The notes beneath the pieces are model-generated. The model did not search any database and was not told the origin of the DNA. It saw nothing but the letters and a program-made list of their open reading frames with translations. A program made the position numbers and the translations under genes. Below are positions 8,655-17,452 of a stretch of DNA of 64,000 nt, in pieces. The stretch comes from Nitrosotalea devaniterrae (GTDB lineage: Archaea > Thermoproteota > Nitrososphaeria > Nitrososphaerales > Nitrosopumilaceae), in NCBI GenBank assembly GCA_900065925.1, contig LN890280.1, positions 1,046,451-1,110,450 on the forward strand, in the 5' to 3' direction. Position 1 is the stretch's first letter. Every line of letters starts with the position of its first letter.

Positions 8655-9749
8655 ATGGATGGAAAAATCATATTCCATATTGACTTTGATTATTTTTATG
8701 CCCAGTGCGAAGAGATACGCAGACCAGAACTCAAGACAAGGCCAGTGGTAGTATGTGTCTACTCTGATCGTGGCGGAGACAGTGGAGCCATTGCAACTGC
8801 AAACTATGTTGCCAGAAAATACGGAGTCAAGTCTGGGATGCCAATTAAATTTGCAAAAAAGAAGCTAGAAGACATTCCAGAATCAGTTTTTCTGCCCACA
8901 GATTTTGAGTATTATACAGAGACATCAGAGAAGGCCATGAGCATAATCAGAAACCATGCAGACATTTTCGAGTACGTTGGAAGAGATGAGGCATATCTTG
9001 ATGTTACAAACAGAACAGAACAAGATTTTAAAAAAGCAGCTCACCTGGCACAACAACTCAAAAATGCATTGCGCACCTCAATGAAGCTTTCAAGTACAAT
9101 AGGAGTATCATCAAACAAACTTGTTTCAAAAATTGCATCAGATTACAAAAAACCCGATGGTCTTACAGTAGTAGAGCCCCAAGAAATAGAATCATTTCTT
9201 GGACCATTACCAATAAGGACAATTCCTGGCATAGGTAAAAAGTCAGAAGAAAAGTTTTCTGAAATGAACCTTGATACAATATCACAACTTCGTAGCGTAG
9301 ATGTGTTTACACTAAATGGGTTATTTGGAAGAAAGTGGGGGTCTTACATTTACAATGCAGCGCGAGGAATAGATGAAGACCCAGTCTCTCCAAGACATGA
9401 CCCCATTCAGTATAGCAGAATTGTAACACTAAAACAAGATTCCAAAGATTTTGATTTTCTTGCAAAAGATTTGGAAAAACTTTGTGATGACTTGCATGAA
9501 ACCATAATCAAGGATAACATACTTTTCAAGTCAGTAGGGATACAGTTTGTCCAGTCGGATTTATCCAACAGGACAAAATCAAAAACTCTTAGAAATCCAA
9601 CATCAAGCTTGGACGAATTGAAAAAAGCTGTAATTCAACTGCTAAAAGACTCACTTGAGGACCAAAAATTACCCATAAGGCGACTGGGTGTACGAGTTTC
9701 AGACTTTTCACAGATTAGTGGACAGGTAGACATTACAAGATTTTTTTAA
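8655..9749 (+). CDS. dinB: Y-family DNA polymerase IV (Dpo4)
   Basis: Translesion DNA polymerase, 364 residues. The palm carries the catalytic acidic residues in DFDYFYAQ (near residue 10) and in DEAYLD (near residue 106), where the more usual SIDE is GRDE. The helix-hairpin-helix region with GIGKKSEEKF is around residue 195. The little-finger domain ends at about 345. The last eight residues, QVDITRFF, fit the PCNA-interacting consensus Qxx(I/L)xxFF, so the enzyme should bind the sliding clamp. Its 3' end overlaps the convergent HExxH gene by 4 bases. Confidence 0.96.
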   Translation: MDGKIIFHIDFDYFYAQCEEIRRPELKTRPVVVCVYSDRGGDSGAIATANYVARKYGVKSGMPIKFAKKKLEDIPESVFLPTDFEYYTETSEKAMSIIRNHADIFEYVGRDEAYLDVTNRTEQDFKKAAHLAQQLKNALRTSMKLSSTIGVSSNKLVSKIASDYKKPDGLTVVEPQEIESFLGPLPIRTIPGIGKKSEEKFSEMNLDTISQLRSVDVFTLNGLFGRKWGSYIYNAARGIDEDPVSPRHDPIQYSRIVTLKQDSKDFDFLAKDLEKLCDDLHETIIKDNILFKSVGIQFVQSDLSNRTKSKTLRNPTSSLDELKKAVIQLLKDSLEDQKLPIRRLGVRVSDFSQISGQVDITRFF

Positions 9750-10231
9750 ATCAAGACGCCGACTCGTGATGCCAGCCGTTTATGCTCATCATGAGATATC
9801 CATTCCACATGTAAATAGTCAAATATCTCACTGTCTGCCATCCCAAGATTTCGTGCTTCCTCAACTGCAATTGCATATGCTTCAATCTCAGTTGGCCTAT
9901 CAACATAGGAATATGACTTGTCATACAGATCCAAGCCTTGTCTTTGTTGTTTTACATGTACCAGCTCATGGATGATATCCAAGTAGAGGATTTTTTTTTC
10001 AGAATTTTTGAGGTGGTTTTTACCTATTACGATTGACGCATCCTCGTTTTGCACGTGCATATAGTGTGTCTTCTCGTTTATGATGACAGATACATTTTCA
10101 AATACATCATCAAGGTCTTCTTTTGTTTCAAATATTTTTAAAAGAATTCCAGTATTTTTTAGATTGACAAAAATCTCTTCTAGTCTATAGGTTCCATTTT
10201 CTAGATCATTATTTACTTTGATCTGGTTCAT
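9746..10231 (-). CDS. Putative HExxH zinc metallopeptidase, exosortase operon
   Basis: 161 residues with the zinc motif HELVH near residue 89 and a downstream acidic segment PTEIEAYA, whose glutamate could be the third ligand of a gluzincin-type site. There is no signal peptide or membrane segment, so it appears to act in the cytoplasm or at the inner membrane face. The start overlaps the 3' end of the exosortase-family gene by 23 bases, so the two are almost certainly one operon. A role in processing or regulating sortase substrates is inference. No precise peptidase family is assigned. Confidence 0.75.
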   Translation of the reverse strand: MNQIKVNNDLENGTYRLEEIFVNLKNTGILLKIFETKEDLDDVFENVSVIINEKTHYMHVQNEDASIVIGKNHLKNSEKKILYLDIIHELVHVKQQRQGLDLYDKSYSYVDRPTEIEAYAIAVEEARNLGMADSEIFDYLHVEWISHDEHKRLASRVGVLI

Positions 10232-11156
10232 TTTTTCCTGCCCCTAATTTTTTGATTCGTTTTGTTTCAACATATGTTACAATGAGCAAGAATATGAAAA
10301 GCCATGGCAAGAACATTATTTCTCCCGCAATCCCGTGGAATGATTCAAACTCGTTTACATTAGTTGATACCTTGAGGACAAAGATTGAAAGTGACAATAT
10401 CCTGATCACGTTTACAGTTATTGTTCCTATGACTCCCATGACAAAGTACCCGACCTTCCTGTTGCGCGGTATGTTCATCTTTAACAAAAATGCCATCATC
10501 ACAAGCGAGTAGATTATGATACTATGTACACCAGCGGACGGCCAGAATACTTGCAGTGCAAAGGGGCCATGATCTCCATTGAGGAACATCACGTTCCCGT
10601 GCGAAGTTGCCATTCCCAAGTGGAACAGGTTTATCAAAAATACATCTAGTTTTACAAGATATGGTACAACATACTGTAACGGGCCAAGTGAATCATATGG
10701 AAAAAATGCATCAAGTGATAAAATGATTGCAGTCCCTGCAGCATATATCGGGCCTGCAGGTGATATTCGAATCCACCTCTTGCCAAATAATACGGTCATG
10801 CTTACCATGAAAAATGCTGCAAGTATGATAAAGTCCCACATCCAAGTCCACGAGTCTTTTAGTAATACATGGAAACTTGGTGCAGCTGATACCAAATAAG
10901 ATTTCAAGCCAAATTCTAGGCCAATGAGGTACCCAATTACTATACCAGCAAGCGGGATTATCATCAGTAGGCGTTTTTTTGGGATATCTAGTTTGAGGCC
11001 AATCAGTTCTGCTGCAATAAACGCCATCGCAAAAAGGAACCCTCCCCTGCCTTGGTTCCACCCAAGACTGAACGTGTTGGGAAATACCACCAGTGCAAAT
11101 ATCACAGGAGATGCAAGTATTGCCAGTGCAAATATGACGCTTTTATTTTGCAACAA
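10209..11156 (-). CDS. Exosortase/archaeosortase-family transpeptidase with Ser at the catalytic Cys position
   Basis: Polytopic membrane protein of 315 residues with about eight hydrophobic segments. The family triad region is recognisable: WPSAGVHS (205-212) aligns with the Cys-containing active loop of exosortases, NVIRI (249-253) supplies Arg252, and FHGIAGE (273-279) supplies His274. Ser207 stands where the nucleophile Cys is normally found. Family members cleave proteins at C-terminal sorting signals such as PEP- or PEFG-CTERM and may attach them to lipid. It is co-transcribed with an HExxH protein. The alignment is by eye, so the Ser/Cys statement should be verified. Confidence 0.85.
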   Translation of the reverse strand: MLQNKSVIFALAILASPVIFALVVFPNTFSLGWNQGRGGFLFAMAFIAAELIGLKLDIPKKRLLMIIPLAGIVIGYLIGLEFGLKSYLVSAAPSFHVLLKDSWTWMWDFIILAAFFMVSMTVLFGKRWIRISPAGPIYAAGTAIILSLDAFFPYDSLGPLQYVVPYLVKLDVFLINLFHLGMATSHGNVMFLNGDHGPFALQVFWPSAGVHSIIIYSLVMMAFLLKMNIPRNRKVGYFVMGVIGTITVNVIRILSLSIFVLKVSTNVNEFESFHGIAGEIMFLPWLFIFLLIVTYVETKRIKKLGAGKNEPDQSK

Positions 11157-11193
11157 GTTAAGTCCAAAGTGCGTTAAATAAAAACTCTAGTAA

Positions 11194-12354
11194 CTAGAAA
11201 AAATCTGATATTGATTTTTGTTTTTTTGCCAGATATAGTTTGCTGTGAGCAAGCCATTCTTTTTTTCCAATGCTCAATTTCTTGCAAGCAAAATCTAGTC
11301 CTTCTTGAAAATTTGAAACCTCCAATGGTTTTTGTTTTAGCGCCATGCGAATTCCCTCTCGTACTTGCCAGACTCCAACTGGCACGGCATATTCAGGCCT
11401 GATCTCTCGAAGCACCATAACAGCAGCCTGTGCTTTTTTCTCTGTAAGATACTCTGATACTGCAAGCCTTGAAGCAAAATGTGCCCCAGCAGTTTCTGGA
11501 TAGTGAGTCATTCCCTTAATGTCTTCAAAATCAGATCCAAATCCAATATTTCCTTGTTCATCATACCACGCTTCTTGCATTTCAAACATCCACCGACTTG
11601 GAAACATGACAACTGCAAAAAAGTTACCCAAGTGATTATACGAAAACACCAAAGAAGTATCAAGTACATCATACTCGGTTATTTTCTCAACAAGAGATTT
11701 TGAAATTATGTCATCTGTTGCAGTGATGCTCCATCTAGTTGGGACTAGTTTTCGTGTCTTGCCAAACATTCCTATGCTAAAGCATTTCTGGATTCGTGAG
11801 ATCTCTATTCCCCTATTGTAAAGTTCCACCAGTGCATCATTTGCCAAAAGATCATGGTCATAAAATGTACGTTGCATATTTTTGTCAGAAGAAGAATTTG
11901 CAAACTTTGCAGATTTTATCTCACCGATGGGCCCAAAAATAGGACTGTCACCATCAATTGAGACTGTGGGTGATGCATTTTTTACAAGTTCCATCTCAGC
12001 GTCAGTTGATTTTTCAGACATGGACATCTCCTGAAGGCTTTCAATGTACTTTTGCCCAACATCGTCTATCTTTACAGGTTTTATCCCGCGAACCAGGCTT
12101 AGCCTATAGTTTACTATATCTTCAAGACTTTTTCCAGTCCATTTTTCTGGCAAGTCCAAGATCATTGTATCCCCATGAACTGGAGGTAACATTGGTCCCA
12201 CCAAGACTTTGGGATAACCATACGCCCCAACAAAAACAGAAGGCGGTGTAGAACCATCAACATGGTTAGAAGAAAAGAGATTGCCATAACGTGAAAGGTA
12301 TTCGTTCCAGTTGGATTCAATGGCCTTTCGTATATCAGTAGCAGTACGTTTCAT
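11194..12354 (-). CDS. nreA: Nre-family DNA repair protein
   Basis: 386-residue archaeal DNA repair protein of the NreA/NreB family (DUF650/DUF651). The family opening GAYGYPKVLVGPM is at about residues 43-55 and the C-terminal conserved region with VGVWQVREGIR is near residue 330. The last eight residues, QKSISDFF, form a PCNA-interacting box, a known feature of Nre proteins. No N-terminal zinc finger is visible. It is transcribed alone, convergent to nothing, with the next minus-strand gene starting 38 bases downstream. Confidence 0.92.
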   Translation of the reverse strand: MKRTATDIRKAIESNWNEYLSRYGNLFSSNHVDGSTPPSVFVGAYGYPKVLVGPMLPPVHGDTMILDLPEKWTGKSLEDIVNYRLSLVRGIKPVKIDDVGQKYIESLQEMSMSEKSTDAEMELVKNASPTVSIDGDSPIFGPIGEIKSAKFANSSSDKNMQRTFYDHDLLANDALVELYNRGIEISRIQKCFSIGMFGKTRKLVPTRWSITATDDIISKSLVEKITEYDVLDTSLVFSYNHLGNFFAVVMFPSRWMFEMQEAWYDEQGNIGFGSDFEDIKGMTHYPETAGAHFASRLAVSEYLTEKKAQAAVMVLREIRPEYAVPVGVWQVREGIRMALKQKPLEVSNFQEGLDFACKKLSIGKKEWLAHSKLYLAKKQKSISDFF

Positions 12355-12440
12355 GAGAACCCTAATTCATTCGTGCTAATAATATTATTCAGATCATTTG
12401 TTTCAAGTTATATTCAACTAATCAGACAACATATACAATC

Positions 12441-12824
12441 ATGGATTCTGAAACTTTTGGGATCGAAAAAGGATATGGTGAACGAGCAGTAGAGTGGATG
12501 AATGAAGAGGCAAAGAAGATGGACCGCAAGTTTGAGGCAAGGTTATACAATTATGAAATTCACACAAAGAATTTTGGTTCATTTGAAATGTTTTCATTAA
12601 TTGGAGATCCAAAAGCTGCACGAGAAATAACCATGATGGCAAGCAAGCGATTTAAGATAAAGGTCATAGAAGGAGGGTACAAGACAAGAAAACTATTGGT
12701 CAAGGTTGCAAAAAATGAATACGGGATTGTAAAAAAAGGCGACAGGGCAGTAGGTCAGATCGAGTTTGAGTCTGCAAGGTTTGGACACCGAGACTGGAAG
12801 ATAACAAAGGAAGAAAGAAAATAA
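12441..12824 (+). CDS. Hypothetical protein
   Basis: 127 residues, charged and soluble, alternating helices and strands; compact alpha/beta domain followed by a basic C-terminus. No catalytic or metal-binding motif was seen. It is divergent from nre, separated by about 85 bases. It may be a lineage-specific protein. The function is unknown. Confidence 0.75.
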   Translation: MDSETFGIEKGYGERAVEWMNEEAKKMDRKFEARLYNYEIHTKNFGSFEMFSLIGDPKAAREITMMASKRFKIKVIEGGYKTRKLLVKVAKNEYGIVKKGDRAVGQIEFESARFGHRDWKITKEERK

Positions 12825-12835
12825 AATTACATTTT

Positions 12836-12961
12836 TCAATATGCGTTAGATTCATTTTTCTTTGCTCTAGTAAATCGTCTATAAAACAAACCCACTAGAA
12901 CCATACAGACGGCTGTAAATACAGACCATGATGTTAAAGCGACATTGTCAAGCAGAGTCAA
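12836..12961 (-). CDS. Possible single-span membrane microprotein
   Basis: 41-codon frame beginning with TTG at 12961. It encodes a short lead, one hydrophobic helix of about 20 residues (VALTSWSVFTAVCMVLVGLF) and a basic tail RRFTRAKK, the charge pattern of a type of membrane-anchored microprotein with the positive end inside. There is no sequence family to cite. The stop lies 12 bases from the convergent neighbour. Support is only the composition, so confidence is low. Confidence 0.35.
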   Translation of the reverse strand: MTLLDNVALTSWSVFTAVCMVLVGLFYRRFTRAKKNESNAY

Positions 12962-13036
12962 ATCTCATGATATGATACATGGTTGGCCTATTTTAGTGAA
13001 TTCAAAAATTAGGTATTTTTAATTTTTAGAAATTAT

Positions 13037-13957
13037 TTATTTTATGATTTTTCCGCTTCCCACAATGCGAATAGAAGCAGATTCTGGCTTTAAAATGACG
13101 CACACATCCCCTTTTTCATATACAGTAGATTTTCCAAGTGAAAGCTTCATTGGGTTAAGCGAGATAATTTTTACTGGTCGTATTTGTAGTCCAATGCTTA
13201 CAAGAAACATTTGGTTTTCAGCCACCTTATCTTTGAAGAACTTGCTTTGAATGTAATCAATCTCAATTTCTTGTGAAATCAGCATTTTATCAGGCATGCA
13301 AAGCACATCACCCCGCTGTACATCATCAGGCCCCACACCCTTTACTGCCAAGCCCACTCGTGCAGGAGATACTGCATCTTCAACAGAATCATCATGCATC
13401 TGGATTGATTTTACCACAACATCAGAGCCTTTTGGAAGTAGTTTCAAATTGGCATATACTTTGAGAGTTCCTTGAGTTATTTTGCCAAGTATGACAGTGC
13501 CAACACCCTTTACATCAAAGCAATGATCAATTACAATAGCAGTTGGACCGTCTTTAGAAATTGGCTCTAGTAAATCAATTTCTTTTTTTAGATTTTCAGG
13601 TTCTACTAGTTTGTATTGTTCCACAACAGTTCCTTTTATCATAGAAAGCAAAGTGTTCTTGTCAACATCAAAAGAATGAGAAAGAATTCCTTGTTTTTTC
13701 CCAAGTACATCAAGTGCAATTATTTGCTCACCTGTAAATTTATCAAGTTTTGTTACATGAAATATGACATACTCTCCCATGTTTATGGCTTGGAACAAGG
13801 ACTGGATCTTGTCTGGAAATGAAGTCGGTATAGTCCAGGTACGCAAAACACCAGATTCTTTCTTGTCATAGATTGTGATATCTGTAGTTGTTCCTTTTTT
13901 TCCAAAATCCTTTGCAAGCGATTCATCACCAAGAAGTGTAAAATTGATTGATTTCAT
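13037..13957 (-). CDS. SelB/EF-Tu-like translation factor with degenerate GTPase domain
   Basis: 306 residues. Residues from about 145 on match the domain 2 and 3 barrels of SelB/EF-Tu, including GVGTVILG, VKSIQMHD and ARVGLAVKGV. The first 140 residues sit where the G domain belongs but have no P-loop: the expected GHVDHGKT position reads as an unrelated LLGDESLAKDFGKKG. No DxPGH or NKxD is evident. Archaeal SelB-like proteins of this kind are known in organisms without selenocysteine; their role is unclear. It probably binds RNA or ribosome without GTP hydrolysis, which is inference. Confidence 0.8.
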   Translation of the reverse strand: MKSINFTLLGDESLAKDFGKKGTTTDITIYDKKESGVLRTWTIPTSFPDKIQSLFQAINMGEYVIFHVTKLDKFTGEQIIALDVLGKKQGILSHSFDVDKNTLLSMIKGTVVEQYKLVEPENLKKEIDLLEPISKDGPTAIVIDHCFDVKGVGTVILGKITQGTLKVYANLKLLPKGSDVVVKSIQMHDDSVEDAVSPARVGLAVKGVGPDDVQRGDVLCMPDKMLISQEIEIDYIQSKFFKDKVAENQMFLVSIGLQIRPVKIISLNPMKLSLGKSTVYEKGDVCVILKPESASIRIVGSGKIIK

Positions 13958-14019
13958 TTTATTTTTAAAATTTATGGACTAGTAAAATATCTTGTGGAAT
14001 TTTGACTAGTTAGAAACGC

Positions 14020-14667
14020 TTAGCAGGTTGCAGGCTGACCAGGTATATTCACACAGTTTGTGTTGTTTGTAGTAGCTGCATGACCCATAGCGCCAGATGG
14101 CATAGAGGTCATCATCATGGCTAACTGTGCAACTGCACTAGCCATAGCGGTTTGACTTACAGATTCTCCACGTGCATCACTTAGGAAAACCATTACACTT
14201 GCTCGATATTGTTTTATCAAGCCATTGTATTGACTTCGTTCATCTTGATATTTTGCCTTGATAGTGTTAAGTTGTAAAGAACAATCTTGTTTTATTTTAT
14301 CAATATCACTTGGAGATGCAGATATCTTGTCTCTGCAGTCAAATATTACTTGACGTGTATCATCACCTTGTTGTTTAAAGTCTGTAACTGCTTGATGGAT
14401 AAAAGTAGAAACTTGCATTGCTTGCGTATTATTAACTTGTGGAACTGGCGGAGTCATAGTTTGATTTACACCTGTTGAATTAGAAGGCATGGTCATTGTC
14501 TGGTTCATCACACCGGTGCTGTTAGAAGACATCATCATGGTTCCGTTTGTACTTGTCTGATTAGACATGGTACCGTTAGAAACTTGTGCATAAGACATAC
14601 CAACTGGCAAAAGCATTGCACTTGCAATTATCATTGCAACTAGTGGTATTGCGTTAAGTTTCAACAA
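14020..14667 (-). CDS. Secreted Asn/Thr/Met-rich protein with sequon repeats
   Basis: 215 residues. An N-terminal signal peptide ends near AMLLPVGMSYA (about residue 27). The mature N-terminus (28-85) is made of imperfect repeats such as NSTGVMNQTM and NSTGVNQTM, dense in NxS/T N-glycosylation sequons. The following part is helical with a pair of cysteines (C-x18-C) and a Met-rich stretch (MMMTSMPSGAMGH). It is probably a glycosylated cell-surface or periplasmic-space protein. Met and His could bind copper, which is speculative. Start is TTG at 14667 or 14664. Confidence 0.75.
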   Translation of the reverse strand: MLKLNAIPLVAMIIASAMLLPVGMSYAQVSNGTMSNQTSTNGTMMMSSNSTGVMNQTMTMPSNSTGVNQTMTPPVPQVNNTQAMQVSTFIHQAVTDFKQQGDDTRQVIFDCRDKISASPSDIDKIKQDCSLQLNTIKAKYQDERSQYNGLIKQYRASVMVFLSDARGESVSQTAMASAVAQLAMMMTSMPSGAMGHAATTNNTNCVNIPGQPATC

Positions 14668-14795
14668 TGGTAGGTTTTTTTAATTATGCTTTAAATCAAA
14701 AGAAGAATTTCCATAATGCTGGCAGTGAATATTTTTACACCAATTTTGAATGCAGTGTACTGTCACAACATCAAAAATAACACATTTTTTGAATA

Positions 14796-15674
14796 TTATT
14801 TGCTTGACATAACTGCCAAAATTAGATCTACTTTGTAATTTAGTTCAAGTCTTGGATTGACATCCAGTTTCCAAGAGATAAAACTTGGCTTGGTAGTGTC
14901 ACATGTTAACTTGAATCCAAGTTGCTGTAGTTTTGATCGTAGTGATTTTGCATCAAGTTTAACTTTAACAGAACTTTTTCCTCGCTCATAATCATAGGGA
15001 TCTGATAAGATTAGAAATTTTTTGGCTTGTGTTTTGATAATTGTCAAAAGTTTTACAGGCTCAATTAATTCAAGCACATTGAGGGCAAGAACAATATCAA
15101 ATTTCATTGTACCAAATGGTCCAGATAGAGAATCAGCAAGTACAAAGTCAGCATTTTTTATTTTACGCTTCTTTGCTTCAAGCAATGCAAAAAATGACTT
15201 GTCAATACCAAAGAACATTTTATGGTGTCTTGCAACAATTTCAGACATTTTCCCTATTGAGCAGCCATGTTCTACAACAAAATTACATCGAGGAAGTTTT
15301 TTTACGATATTTTTTATTTTTGACTCAAATGCTGCAGGTTTGCTTTTCTTGTATATTTCCACCCAGTTTTTTTCTAGATCCGTTGTGTCATCTCCAACTT
15401 TTTTAATTTGTTGCAGAGATTGTCTTATCAAAGATTTTAATTTCTTATTTTTTACATTCAGCAAAAGATATCCCCCAAGCTTTGTCCTAACAGAAAAAAA
15501 CAAGGAAAGATCCTCGACCAAAAATGGAATAGAGGAAATTATTGGGTAACTCCCAGTGCAGTGTTTACAGGAAAGTAATCCTTCAATGATTTCATTTGTA
15601 GTTTCAAATGTTTCCAGATTCAGATCATGCCCACATTTGACACATCGAAGATACAGCAGACTAGACTGGTGCAA
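14796..15674 (-). CDS. SAM-dependent methyltransferase with N-terminal Trm112-like zinc domain
   Basis: 292 residues. The N-terminus has a four-cysteine zinc site (CVKC near 11-14 and CKHC near 36-39) followed by SYPIISSIPFLVED, the usual Trm112-like layout. The class I methyltransferase fold follows: VVEHGCSIGK around residue 134 is motif I, and ALNVLELIEP is near motif IV. The substrate may be a lipid, quinone, protein or RNA; the sequence does not say. TTG is the likely start. Transcribed in the same direction as the regulator upstream but separated by 43 bases. Confidence 0.88.
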   Translation of the reverse strand: MHQSSLLYLRCVKCGHDLNLETFETTNEIIEGLLSCKHCTGSYPIISSIPFLVEDLSLFFSVRTKLGGYLLLNVKNKKLKSLIRQSLQQIKKVGDDTTDLEKNWVEIYKKSKPAAFESKIKNIVKKLPRCNFVVEHGCSIGKMSEIVARHHKMFFGIDKSFFALLEAKKRKIKNADFVLADSLSGPFGTMKFDIVLALNVLELIEPVKLLTIIKTQAKKFLILSDPYDYERGKSSVKVKLDAKSLRSKLQQLGFKLTCDTTKPSFISWKLDVNPRLELNYKVDLILAVMSSK

Positions 15675-15717
15675 TGAGACTCAACAAACGATAAGAGATT
15701 AAATCTATAACGGTTAT

Positions 15718-16518
15718 CTATTCTGAAATTTTATTCTCTTGGAATGGTCCAGAGTTATACCAGCAATACCTGAAATAATCAAGGCACCACTCATGGAATA
15801 GCTGATCTTTGCTGTAGAACATTTCTCGCATGTCCGCATCACCATCAAGAGTTGGAAACAAGATACATGCCTCTTTTTCATTTAGTACGACAACGACTTT
15901 GACGCCTTCTTTCATTTTTCTTTCAACCAGTCCTTTGTCAAGCAATTCCTTTATGCCCAACTTGTGGAGCAGTTCTTTTCTTCCCTTTGGTACAATCACA
16001 GTATCAGAAAATATGTAATTTAGCGTAATACCGCGTTTTACCCTTGCAAGTAACGGTTCAATCAGGTCCAAAGGAACTTCTGTGAACAATTCGTAGATGT
16101 ATTCATCTGCATTTTTGTACACGTGCTTCCATTGCTCCAATACATTGACAAATCCCTTGATCTGTTGCCCTCCTGCAAGAGCCCCAATTCGTTGAATGAA
16201 TTTCATTGGAATGTCACCAAAGTCATGAGTTTCAAAATATTTTCTATTCTTTGATAAAAATAACAGAGACGGAACCTGAGTACACATTGTCTTTCCGTAT
16301 GTAGTTAGATCATAGTATCCATCTTTGTCCTTCATTATTAGACCAGCATTTGAAAGACGCTCAAAGTTTCGGTGCACTTCTTGTACAGTAGCATGCAACT
16401 CTTTTGCCATGTTAGAAATTTTTGATTTTTGCTCTAATAGTTTAAAAATTATCTTAAGTCTCTGCTCACTTGCAAGTTCTAGGAAATCATTTGCGGCGTT
16501 TTCATAAATTGTGCCCAC
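15718..16518 (-). CDS. Winged-helix transcriptional regulator of the FilR1/DUF1724 type
   Basis: 266 residues. Residues 8-75 form an ArsR-like winged helix (recognition helix TVQEVHRNFERLSNAGLI). The C-terminal domain, about 95-255, resembles the DUF1724/FilR1 domain found in archaeal regulators; it has a conserved cluster of basic residues and a Trp/Tyr-rich end. GTG at 16518 is the start. Target genes and signal are unknown; the next gene on the strand is the Trm112-type methyltransferase. Confidence 0.82.
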   Translation of the reverse strand: MGTIYENAANDFLELASEQRLKIIFKLLEQKSKISNMAKELHATVQEVHRNFERLSNAGLIMKDKDGYYDLTTYGKTMCTQVPSLLFLSKNRKYFETHDFGDIPMKFIQRIGALAGGQQIKGFVNVLEQWKHVYKNADEYIYELFTEVPLDLIEPLLARVKRGITLNYIFSDTVIVPKGRKELLHKLGIKELLDKGLVERKMKEGVKVVVVLNEKEACILFPTLDGDADMREMFYSKDQLFHEWCLDYFRYCWYNSGPFQENKISE

Positions 16519-16640
16519 GGCATATTTGATTCAAGTATAAATGTAAATCTTACTAAGACAAATCTGATAAAACATCAAGATTAGTAAAAATTTAGTGTCA
16601 CATTGTTAAACTAAAATATCATCACATAACTTTGGTAGAC

Positions 16641-17009
16641 ATGATAACAGTAGATTGTAGAGTGGTACCTTCCCTAAAGTCACCTCTCGCAGTTTACACA
16701 TCAGACCAAGTAGGAGCAATACCTGCATTGAAGATACATGAGTTTATGCTTGCTCCTGTAAACGATGAGGATGTTGACTCCAATAGAGTCATAAAAGCAA
16801 TCAAGGATTTTCTCAATTCACTATCAATTGAGAAGCATTATGCAGTAATACAGAACAGAAACATAATCTCAATAGTAGCATTAGATGATTTCAAGTTAGA
16901 GACATTGCCAGCGCAATCATCAGACCAATTTTTTTCATGTGTACACTGCGGTCATGTAACCCAATTTGAGACAGTGCACAATAATCATATGAAGATACAT
17001 TATTTGTAA
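16641..17009 (+). CDS. Hypothetical protein with C-terminal C2H2 zinc finger
   Basis: About 122 residues. The first 90 form an alpha/beta domain of no recognised family. The C-terminus carries CVHCGH and HNNHMKIH, a Cys2His2 finger with the usual spacing (C-x2-C, then His about 11 residues later and a second His close to the end). An in-frame TTG at 16632 would add three residues. It is divergent from the regulator upstream. It may bind RNA, DNA or a protein partner. Confidence 0.72.
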   Translation: MITVDCRVVPSLKSPLAVYTSDQVGAIPALKIHEFMLAPVNDEDVDSNRVIKAIKDFLNSLSIEKHYAVIQNRNIISIVALDDFKLETLPAQSSDQFFSCVHCGHVTQFETVHNNHMKIHYL

Positions 17010-17035
17010 AAATATACAACAAGTGATTTGAAGGC

Positions 17036-17320
17036 CTATTGAGACACTACTTCGTAGAAGGTTGGCTTGGGCGGTCCGTCCATGTAAGAATGCCCCTTTG
17101 ATTGAATTTGAAAGTGTTCCTGAGTTTTATGCATGCTTTCAAACTGTTCCTTTGTTTCAAACTCTATCAAGATTACATGTTTGCCAGTACGCGATTCAAG
17201 TAATCTCCTTCTTACAAAACCATCAAACTTTGCAAGTTCGGCATTTGATTTGCCTATCCAGTCCTTGAATTCCGCTTCAGAGCCTTTCTTTATCTGAATT
17301 TCGGCTGTAACAATAAACAT
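17036..17320 (-). CDS. Antibiotic biosynthesis monooxygenase (ABM)-domain protein
   Basis: 94 residues with the dimeric ferredoxin-like ABM fold: MFIVTAEIQIKKG at the start, a GFVRRRLLES strand and a LIEFETKEQFESMHKT helix. ABM proteins include small oxygenases and haem-degrading enzymes, but many have no known activity. The ATG at 17320 begins directly with the first strand; the frame is open for 30 more codons upstream, but that part lacks family similarity. The active site residues cannot be assigned. Confidence 0.8.
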   Translation of the reverse strand: MFIVTAEIQIKKGSEAEFKDWIGKSNAELAKFDGFVRRRLLESRTGKHVILIEFETKEQFESMHKTQEHFQIQSKGHSYMDGPPKPTFYEVVSQ

Positions 17321-17452
17321 GAAATTTAACAATATTGGTTCGAATAATAATATTTCTAAGATTTTCATGTACAGTAAACGTAGTACATGTTTCCCACAGA
17401 ATTTGGTCACAGCCTCAATAGTCCTAAATAACGGAATAATTCGATCAAGTGT

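Noticed and set aside
15022-15549. 175-codon plus-strand frame
   Set aside because: Entirely opposite the Trm112-type methyltransferase, Ser/Phe-rich and without motifs; the opposite strand is clearly coding.
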